Positions 56,291 through 64,000 of a stretch of DNA of 64,000 nucleotides are shown here, piece by piece (position 1 is the first letter of the stretch; the number at the start of each line of letters is the position of its first letter). The notes below the pieces were generated by a model. The model was given only the letters and a program-made list of their open reading frames with translations. It was not told the DNA's origin and ran no database searches. The stretch lies in NCBI GenBank assembly GCA_039621445.1, contig CP154957.1, positions 32,630,399 through 32,694,398 of the forward strand, read 5' to 3'. The position numbers and the translations under genes were made by a program. The stretch is from Euglena gracilis (taxonomy: Eukaryota > Euglenida > Euglenophyceae > Euglenales).

Positions 56291-56926
56291 CCATAACAAT
56301 TAACCCCAACCCCAACCCAAAACCGGGAGCAGGCCGTCCACACCACACACCTGTCCGGGACATCTCCTGTGGGTGTGCAACAACACAAGTGTATTAGGGT
56401 CCAGGCCCACTTCTTAAGAGCAAGTGCCCCCATCGTTTAAGAAGTGGGTCCTGGCCTCAGGGGCAAGCGCTCTCTCACACTCAAAAGCCAACCGTGTAGA
56501 TTTTGCAGCGCGGGTGCAAGGAAGAACCCTGCGGCTGGCTTCTGGGTCAAATGAACTGCAGCCACATTTCCAGCGAACCACAGCAGGCAACAACTGTGGC
56601 GGAAAGCGCTGTGGGGGTGCCGCTGCCGGATCGTCACATGAGTGCACAACGTCAGTGCCGCAAGTGTGAATGAGGGACGAGGCCCGATGGTCACCGCCAG
56701 CAGAGTTCAAGTGTATATAAGGACAGAGGGGAAGGACACAGGGGGGAACTCATTTCAGGGCCAGGCGAAGGACCCAGTAGAGGGGTTTGAAACAACACAC
56801 AAACAAAAAAACAAAAACCAGAGGCGTTATTCCTTTAATCAAAATTTATTCACCTTGAAAGTCTGCTTAAATAATACTTTTTTTAAAAAAGTAATAACTT
56901 TAAAAGAAATAACAAAATTACTCATA

Positions 56927-57186
56927 CCCCCCCCCTAGTCGTACGACCACCCCTCATTTACGACCACCCCCAGTCACAGGTTGCAGGTCATGGGGGTGTT
57001 ATGACCACCCCCCGCCCCCCGGTCACAGGTTGCAGGTTGCGAAAAATTTAACACCACCTTACCTACGACCGCTTCCTCATTTATGACCACCCCCCGGTCA
57101 CAGGTTGCAGGTTATGGGGGTGTTACGACCTCCCCCCCCCGGTCACAGGTCGCAGGAACCCGGTCGTACGACTAGGGGGGGGGGGG
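56927..57186. mobile_element. TIR element, CCCCCCCTAGTCGTACGAC ends
   Basis: C9-TAGTCGTACGAC at the left and GTCGTACGACTA-G11 at the right are exact inverted repeats. The interior has GGTCACAGGTTGCAGGT(T/C) four times, alternating with TTATGACCACCCC or TTACGACC. No ORF. Confidence 0.75.
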
Positions 57187-57854
57187 ATCATTTATTTCAC
57201 TGCTCAATTTCTTCTTTGGAACCTTCATACATGAATTTCTGCAGCTGGAGGTATGAAAAAACAGCACGTTTTCTTCCAGTGAATAATAAGCGGCATAACT
57301 CGTGCTTAACGATTTGCCTTTGTCAGTGTACGCATTTTCCCAAACCAAGATTCTTTTTGAAAAAGACAATACCTGACTCCCTAAACCCAAATTATGTGAT
57401 CAGGATGCGACGTGGACAAAATTCCTTAAATGCAATATGCTGCCCAAGTGGTGGTAGAAACTAAAATCTTGGCTCTAGAGGTGGTTCCTTGTGGGGGGGG
57501 GGGCCTTTTCTGGCATTTGATGGAAACAAAGCTGACTATCCGAGGACTGGGCAAAAATCAAATCAGTTCATATAAAATCGAACATGCAGAACCACCTAAA
57601 TGTCTTTGAAGAACCATTTCAAACAACCAACCCAACCCAACCCAACCCAACCCAATCCAACCCCAACAACAATTTAAGAAACAGTGTATTTTCGAGATAT
57701 GGGCGCATTTTTTTGTTTCTTCTGATGGAGATGCTGAACATTTGCCTTTTTTTCAGGGAAAATGACTGTTTGTTTTCATACCATTTCAAAGTGTTCACCG
57801 AATTTCATCTGCCACCAGCTTTGGCAGAACCAATTTTACCCAAAAGAGAGTATT

Positions 57855-58080
57855 TTGAGGACCCAGTTAGGACCCGGAGGACGATTCAGACCCACAACCC
57901 AGCCCCCCAGGGGGGTTGGATGGGGGGGGATAGGGGGGACTCACTTTTAGGGGTTCACTTTGGGGTCCCAAAATTTTTTCGGTGCTTCGGGCCGAAAATA
58001 TAGCACCCCCCCCCCTCCGGGTTGTACCCACTCGGCCCGACCGCCACCCCCTGGGGGGGTGGAGGCGCTGGGCAGACCCC
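57855..58080. repeat. Dispersed element with TTTTTTCGG-loop-CCGAAAA core
   Basis: GGGGTCCCAAAATTTTTTCGGTGCTTCGGGCCGAAAATATAGCA, then a C run and GTTGTACCCACTCGGCCC. The same core and tail occur at 1745-1850, and shorter forms occur at 16145, 16970 and 39900. Confidence 0.65.
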
Positions 58081-58282
58081 CCATAGGTCACCAAACCTTC
58101 GTTCTTTGAGCCAGATTCTTCGTTTCGTTCTTTGAGAGAGACACCAGCCAGCTTTTGACTCTGTAATTTTGTCACTTTAGTTGAACCGGCATCCTTTTGT
58201 GTGCAACGTTTTACCATCTGAGTGGGCAAAGAACACTGGTTGGCCACCCAAAAAAGGCCCCACAGCGACGCAGTGCTCGAGC

Positions 58283-60515
58283 TCAGAGCGCGCCGCTCTC
58301 CCCCCGCCTGCGTGCCGCCGCCCCTTCCGCTGGCCGCTGCTGCCGCTGCTGCTGCACCTTGCGCTGCATCTCCTCCACCACCGCGTTCAGCTGCTGGTTC
58401 TTCTGGCTGACGGCGGCCTGCACCTTGTCGATGTTCTCCTTCATGTACTTCATCTTCCGGTCCATGAAGTCCCGCGCAGGCACTGGCAACGCAACACAGC
58501 AAATGCCTCCCTGGGGCACCGACAGGGGGAATTTGCCAACCATGGGGCCCAAAATTCTCCCAGTGCCTTCGGCGCCGGAGTGCCGAGTAGCCATACACTT
58601 CTGGTCCAAACCCCTCCCACAGAGGGGGGGATGTTTGTGGTGCTTTGGAGTGTCGCCCCGATTTCGACAAAAATGTCAGATTAAAATAAGCATTACGATT
58701 CCACAGAACATCACAGGAGGCATTCAACCCACAAATGGTCTTGATCCAAACACCCAGATGCCACCCCACAACAATTTGCCACAGGGCAAGCATGGCGAGT
58801 TCCCCACTTCCCCGTGGACCTCGCCACTGCCTATATCTCTCCCTTTTCCAGGCTCTGCTTCAAGTAATACCCCGTCCCTGGCAGGCCGCAGCTTGCCCCT
58901 TGGGTGGGCAACAACAGAGTGCCTGGGGACTGGGGCACTGTAAAAATTTGGAGACCATGAGGTGCGGACGATGAGGGGCAAACAATTTATGTCTTGCGTA
59001 TGACTTTTTTTTTAAAAAAAAAAAGGGGAAGCCACAGTCGGCTGGGTCCTTCACCGGCCCGTCATTTCTCTGTTTCTCTGGAGGAGGTAACATGGGAGGT
59101 CAGCCTGGACCCGACGTCCACGATGCACTGGGACGTGTCCCCGAACTCCCCCGGCACGTACAGCGAGGAGGTGAGGGGCACCAGCACCTTATCCCCCGGC
59201 TTGTACTCCCGCAGGTGCTCGATGCACGTCTTGCTCTCAAAGAACCGCTCCCGCACCTGCCGCAGCGCCTGCAGCGACTGGGCGGCGGCAGAGACCGTCG
59301 GCCGGGTCTGGCCAGTTGTCAGGCTGCACTCAGCTGGTACCCGAAACCAACCAAGAAGGCCCAAAGCCAGCTGGACAAAAACCGAAGCAAGATACAAAAA
59401 CCCTTCAAGAAACACCGCTTTCAATCCTTTTTTGACCCCAATTTCTCAACCTTCACGAGGGAAAAGTTTCGACTCAGCTCAGATGCCCAGTTCTTTTTTT
59501 TTTCAGTGGACCCCGGGAGGGAGGGGTGGTTGGCTGCCCAGCTGGCGCTGCTGGCTGGAAAAAAGTGCCAGCTGGCTGGATCCTCACCCCATCCAGGGCT
59601 GAGGCTTGGGCGGCCAAACCAGCACTTAAGCTTCTTTTCTTTGTCGATGTGGGCAAATGCCCACATCCACATTTTTTACAAAAATGCCAAGGCCTGATGC
59701 CAAAAACCCAAAAATGTCAACAGGATGTGATGGGGTGCTTTAGGGCGTAGAGATGGACGCAAGGACTTTGACAAGGAGGGTGCCCAAGAGTGTCACCACA
59801 CCATACGGGGTCCACAACACCCAGCAGGTGTGTTTGGAACCTCCCAACGGCTGCCTCATTAACAGGGGATGTTACTGGAACGATTTGGTGAGGTGTGCCT
59901 GGAACAAACCATGAAACTTGACTGTGTGAGAAATTGGTGGTCGGTGTGCACATTTGTTCAAAATGGATGGTGCGAATGTACCGACAAATGAACGGTGCAA
60001 AATGGACGACGCAAATGCGCACACCAACCATGTGTTCCGACTGTGAAAAGGGTCACGTGCGCTGCTGAAATTGGTGTGTTTGTGAAATTGTACAAGTTGT
60101 TGGTTTGTCCAATTCAAAAAACAGTCTGTGTGGTCGGTTTGCGTATCTGTGCACACCAACCACTTGTGCAACTTAACACACGTATCATTTAGAGGGTGCG
60201 GCATCACTGCAGTTTGAAAATCCTTAAGTGCGAGGCATTCTGTATCCTCCTCGTCAACCACCAGTGGCAGAATTCTCTTACAGTCCATTGTATATGTGGC
60301 ATGTGCATTTCCACCTGTAGTAAACTCCTTCCATGGAGACCGGGCTTTTTTCAGCAAGGCATCGAAAGGGTTGGTCCAAAAGGCAAAAAAAAAAGCCACC
60401 GAGGTGCTGGAGGGCCGACGAGACTCTGGGCGAGGTTGCGGATCTCGGTCTCGAGCTGCTCCTTGACCTGGTTGAGCTCCTCCAGCGGGAGTTGGCTGAT
60501 GGGCACCTGGGCCAT
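58283..60515 (-). CDS. PFDN5: Prefoldin subunit 5 (alpha-type prefoldin, GimC)
   Basis: Prefoldin is a hexameric cytosolic chaperone that passes nascent actin and tubulin to the CCT chaperonin. Exon 1 (60420-60515) starts at ATG with MAQVPISQLPLEELNQVKEQ, the N-terminal coiled-coil helix. Exon 2 (59111-59277) has RERFFESKTCIEHL, then LVPLTSSLYVPGE, the conserved beta-hairpin signature of alpha prefoldins, then IVDVG. Exon 3 (58283-58482) has RDFMDRKMKYMKENIDKVQ and a Gln-rich C-terminal helix, ending TGA (58283-58285). The length, about 150 residues, fits the family. Phases at 59111 (2) and 58482 (two-base start) do not agree. About eight residues (the usual GTGYYVEK-like stretch) are missing, so a tiny exon probably lies between 59111 and 58482. 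Confidence 0.93.
59700..59905. repeat. Dispersed repeat, copy 2 (pair with 10910-11065)
   Basis: ACGGCTGCCTCATTAACAGGGGATGTTACTGGAACGATTTGGTG closely matches 11007-11058, and weaker similarity extends upstream (CACACCATACGGGGTCCACAAC, GTGTGTTTGGAACCT). It is in the prefoldin intron; its partner is in a membrane-protein intron. Confidence 0.6.
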
Positions 60516-60519
60516 TGTG

Positions 60520-61835
60520 GATGGCGGGCTGGGGGGCCGGCGACAAGCAGACTGTGAGGTGAAGGAGGGCGACGGAGGGCGACCCGCTGGGGAGAGACGG
60601 TGGGCAAAGAAAACAGAGAAGACGGCCTTCCTGGGCCCAGAGCCAGCCCGTCGTCCGGCGTCCATGCATAATGGCAGGAATTGCAACTTTGGAGCTGCTT
60701 TCTGCCTTCTTAGCTCCGGCCTGCCCATGTGGTCCTGTGGTCCACCCATTCGGGGCGGGGGGGTAGGAGCTCTCTCCCCCACCTCAAGCCTCCGACTCCC
60801 CACCAGGCTTCTTTTCAAGGAGACACTGGGCACTCTACCCCTCTGGGGGGATGGCGTGCAGGGTGGTCTCGCCAGAGTACACCCCGTGGCGCTGCCCCAG
60901 CGCAGCATGAGATGGTATACCCCGTGGCGTGCTTCACGTACACGTTTCTGGGTTGGACCCGGCCCTGACCCAAGCTGACCCCCTCCGGATGAGGTTTGCC
61001 GGCTGTGGGCTGGGCCACTGGGTTGGTGAAGCAAAATCTGGCACTGCCATTTACCCGGCGTCCCACAAATCACAAAGAACCCCAATCAGCTTCCAAGGTT
61101 TCCAGGGAGGTCACGGGCGTAGTAACCCCCCCCCCTTTGTTAGAAGCATGGGTGCGCTTCTATTTGGACCCTACCTGCGCGATTTTTTTGTTGATTTCCT
61201 TTAGAAATTCCACCAAATGGGGAGGTGTGCTTTTATTTGAACCCTGCGCTGTTAGCGTTCAATTGGGGGGGGTTACTTTTGTCACCCTTTGGATGTCAGA
61301 GGGGGAGGGAGGCACGAGGCGCCAGAACACAGAATGTGTGTCACAGTGCGCACGTTGAGGCCGGGGCATGCCCCCACCTCCAGGTCGCAATGAGGAGGGA
61401 GGGGGCCCCAGCGGTGGGGAGCTTCGTGCCCCGGGGGTGGCCACCAAAATGATGGCCGTGGTGGGCGGTTCCGGGGCGGCAAGAGGACGGGGCAGGTCAC
61501 AGCGGGCTTGGGAGGGACCGACACCGAGGGAGGCACATTGGGGGAATCGATTCTCCGCAAAGCAGGGCGGACTTACAGTGGGACCAGGGTTGCCTGTAGG
61601 GAAGGGCAGGGCAGTACGAGAAAGCCTGGTGGGGATGGTTGACCCGCCCCACCCACCACAGCATTTTCACAGTTTTTTTTTTAACACAAATCCACCTGGC
61701 GCCGAAAGCGCCGGGAAATTTTTTTGGATTTGAAAATTGGTGCTGCCGGAAATATGGGAGGAGGTGTTGGGGGGGGTCGACCCCCACCACCCTGGCTGTT
61801 TGGCCGATTCCCGTACTGCCCTGGGGAAGGGGGGG
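60520..61835. other. Spacer between prefoldin 5 and the right-edge gene
   Basis: No exon was recognised. GC-rich minus-strand stretches at 60840-60960 and 61380-61500 lack consistent codon bias and flanking splice signals. The prefoldin 5 promoter should lie at the left end. Confidence 0.35.
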
Positions 61836-61838
61836 GGC

Positions 61839-64000
61839 TTAGAGGTCGTAGCGGGAGGAGTAGTTGCCGAGGAGGTGGAACGGGTTGTAGGCGTTGTCCC
61901 AGAAGAGGCCCCAGGCCGTGGAGGCGCGGGACGGGATGGGGAAGGCGGACCAGCCGCCGAGGTGTGGCGGGATGTGGTAGCTCTTGCTGGCGTAGAGGAT
62001 GCCGGGGGCGCAGGGCCGGCTGCCCGGGCAGTGGGCAAGGTTGTGTGGGAAGGCCTGGGGGGGGGGTGACCACGGGTTCAGTGGTCAGAGCAGGTGGGGG
62101 GGGGGTCGGACCCCCTCTGCGGGGGAGGGGGGGGGTATGACTAAAGTGGAGTACGTGTGCCTGGCGGGTGCTTGGTGGCCGGCGCAGTAAACAAGGTAAG
62201 TTCCGCCAGGCTCCGGCCACCTCCATGTGCACAGATGAAAAAAAAAGCCAGAGGCGAAAAACAGCGCCACGCCTGAAGAAGGGGTAAAAGGCACCAAAAA
62301 AAAACGCCACAGTGCACACAGGAGGGGGGGGGAGGCACCCTTCCACCAAAGACAGTGGCGCAGCCAAAATCAAAGGTCGAGTCGAAAAAATGTGACCCCC
62401 TCCCCAAAAAAAATCGACCCACAATGCCATTTTGGGCACATTTTAGGCAAAATAATGTCATAATTGCCAAAAAAAATTGACGCAAAGCACCGACAGGTTG
62501 GTGGGTGGGGGTCCTGGGTATCCCAGGTTGGTTCGGATTTCTTGGCAGGTGGGGGAGGTCCGGTAACGGTCATCCCTCATGTAAAGCTGTGACCCTTCCT
62601 TATGTGGAACGCTTTGGGCGACCCTCCCCACCATGGCGTTGCGCTAAGACAAATTCTTTCGGCTCTCAAATAAAAAAAAACAGCCCTTAAAACCTATATC
62701 GGCAAAAATGAAAAAAAGGAAGGTGTGGGGGTGTGTCAAGGTGTTGGACGGACCCCCACCAGGCTGTTTTTTTACCAACCTCGGGGGGGGGGGGGTCCGG
62801 AGAGCCTTGGAGTGCCTGCACCCCCTGGGGTGGGGTCGGCACCTGACTTAAAAACAGCCTGACCCCACCAGGATTGGGGGGGGGGCTATCCCCACCCCAA
62901 CCAAATGGGGTTTCCGGATATCTGTTTAGCTGTCGGTGGGAATGCAATTGTTGGATGAAAGCCAGTGGCTGTGGTTGGGCGGAGTGGAGCAGGAACAGAA
63001 AAGCCTAAAAGGGGGCTGCACAGCGGACCCTGGCTCTGCACCTTCTGCCCCTGGATCTCCACCGTGTGCGTGAGCTCCTTCTTGAGGTGGTCCGCAATGA
63101 ACTTGGCTGCAGCATGTGTGACGCACATCAGCAAACCGGACCCCCCATCAGACATCTTTTTAAGACCCCCCCGGAGGGAGCGGGACCCAAAAAATGGGAT
63201 GTATGAGGGGATTACCACAAAAAAATTCGGCGTTTCGCGCCGAAATCCATACCCAGGCCTACCCACCAACCTCCCCCCCGGGGGGGCCTTCTAAGTTAAA
63301 AAGAAGCCTGCCCCCCATCGAGCGCTTTTGCGAACCGACCCCAGGGTCACTTTCCCTTTAAAAAAAAAACTAGTCATTCACTTTTCAAAAACCAGTCGCC
63401 CACTTCCCACCCCCGGGGCAGAGTTGGTCGCTTTGGCCACTCGGCCAAAAATATTGCCAGAAAATTTGTACCTTCAGCGCCAGGTGGCCACTTTTGTCCA
63501 TTCCTGGCCAACCCCATCCATGGGGGATTCTGGAGCCAAAAGCCAGTCAGTCGACGCCCCCCAGGGGGGCCTGGAGATGCATTTTTGGGGCCCAAGGCAT
63601 CGACAACCCACTCTCGTGTTCTGGCATTCTGGAGGAGGCTGCAGGAGCAATACCCTCGGCGTTCAACTTCGCCTTTGTGGCCGCGTCGTAGGCAGACTCC
63701 GTGGCCATCGTGCGGAGCCAGTTAGCCACGCCGAACGACCACTCCCCGGAACAGACCTGAACAATACCCATAGCAAACAACTAGATGGAGGGCACCCAAA
63801 AATTTGTTTGCTGAATTTTGCTGCAACCAAAAATAATGCAGAAGCGCGTGTCCCCAGTTTTTGGGGTGTATGAACCGGGACACAAACACAAATTGATGCA
63901 AATGGAGGTGATACGCTCAGAAGAAAAAAAAAACAGGGGATCCTTCCAAGAAGGCTGCATCATGTACCCTGGCATGGCAATGTTCCTTTCATGCGACAGC
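61839..64000 (-). CDS. C-terminal part of an unrecognised protein, right edge
   Basis: Three exons join in phase: 63654-63756 (GEWSFGVANWLRTMATESAY, then a Lys/Ala helix), 63042-63106 (KFIADHLKKELTHTVEIQGQ) and 61839-62054. The last encodes a Gly/Pro/aromatic tail: GILYASKSYHIPPHLGGW, FPIPSRASTAWGLFWDNAY, HLLGNYSSRYDL, then TAA (61839-61841). Acceptors are ttgttcag, catgctgcag and ccccccag; donors are gtattg and gtgcag. The start is beyond the right edge. The tail, rich in aromatic and Pro/Gly residues, ends in an exposed motif-like sequence. I recognise no family. A structural or cilium-associated protein is one guess among many. Confidence 0.65.
62760..62861. mobile_element. Short CAGGCTGTTTTTTTACC element, copy 2
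   Basis: CAGGCTGTTTTTTTACCAA ... CTTAAAAACAGCCTG, 102 bp, with a GAGCCTTGGAGTGCCTG core. Flanking sevenmers CCCCCAC and ACCCCAC agree in six positions, suggesting a target duplication. It lies in an intron of the right-edge gene. Confidence 0.65.
63365..63560. repeat. Dispersed element, GACTTTTCAAAAAC...CAGTCAGTC family, copy 2
   Basis: TCATTCACTTTTCAAAAACCAGTC ... GGTCGCTTTGGCCACTCGGCCAAAAATA ... GGCCACTTTTGTCCATTCCTGGCCAAC ... CCAAAAGCCAGTCAGTC. The block order matches 27815-28035. Confidence 0.65.

Larger units (their letters stand above)
55470..58280. other. Long spacer between prefoldin 5 and the SAC gene
   Basis: There is no exon with the local codon bias. It holds a CCCTAA-like stretch (56232-56290), a TIR element (56927-57186), a (CCCAA)n run (57621-57660) and one dispersed element (57855-58080). 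The SAC promoter should lie at its left end; I see no motif I can name. Confidence 0.4.

Overview
This window looks like nuclear DNA from a protist or alga. Short exons with strongly GC-ending codons are scattered among long introns that are either A/T-rich or full of simple repeats. Prefoldin subunit 5 and a SAC9-type phosphoinositide phosphatase are eukaryotic genes, and nothing in the window looks bacterial, viral or organellar. I cannot name the organism. Features that would suit a dinoflagellate-like genome are: every convincing multi-exon gene on the minus strand, head to tail; several probable GC-AG introns; large (CA)n arrays; and one sequence resembling a decayed spliced leader. The SAC9-type phosphatase is best known from plants, so a plant-line alga remains possible. 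Gene models were built by hand from splice signals, reading-phase agreement and family motifs. Where I say phases agree, the exon lengths make the joins in-frame. Unresolved joins are stated. || Layout, left to right, all minus strand, so transcription runs right to left: (1) a gene running off the left edge (start 1584); (2) a CCCH zinc-finger protein (8313 to 2748); (3) an unidentified multi-pass membrane protein (about 17242 to 9714); (4) a Cys/His-rich RRM-like protein with a lysine-rich tail (about 23572 to 18596), with a transposase remnant in one intron; (5) a sarcosine/pipecolate-oxidase-type flavoenzyme (30799 to 24830); (6) a PHBH-like FAD monooxygenase (about 42565 to 32894); (7) a leucine-rich-repeat protein (45757 to about 43500); (8) a SAC9-type phosphatase (55468 to about 46734); (9) prefoldin subunit 5 (60515 to 58283); (10) the C-terminal part of an unrecognised gene that starts beyond the right edge (stop at 61839). 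One protein-like exon on the plus strand (about 32769-32893) has no partner. || Introns and spacers hold many repeats: (CA)n/(GT)n, (GA)n, (AT)n and trinucleotide arrays, and several families of short elements with inverted ends that begin or end in long G or C runs. The clearest is a 370-445 bp family in three introns, with CAGGGG...CCCCTG ends and 7-bp flanking duplications. The genes do not form an obvious pathway. They look like unrelated housekeeping and metabolic genes sharing one transcriptional direction.
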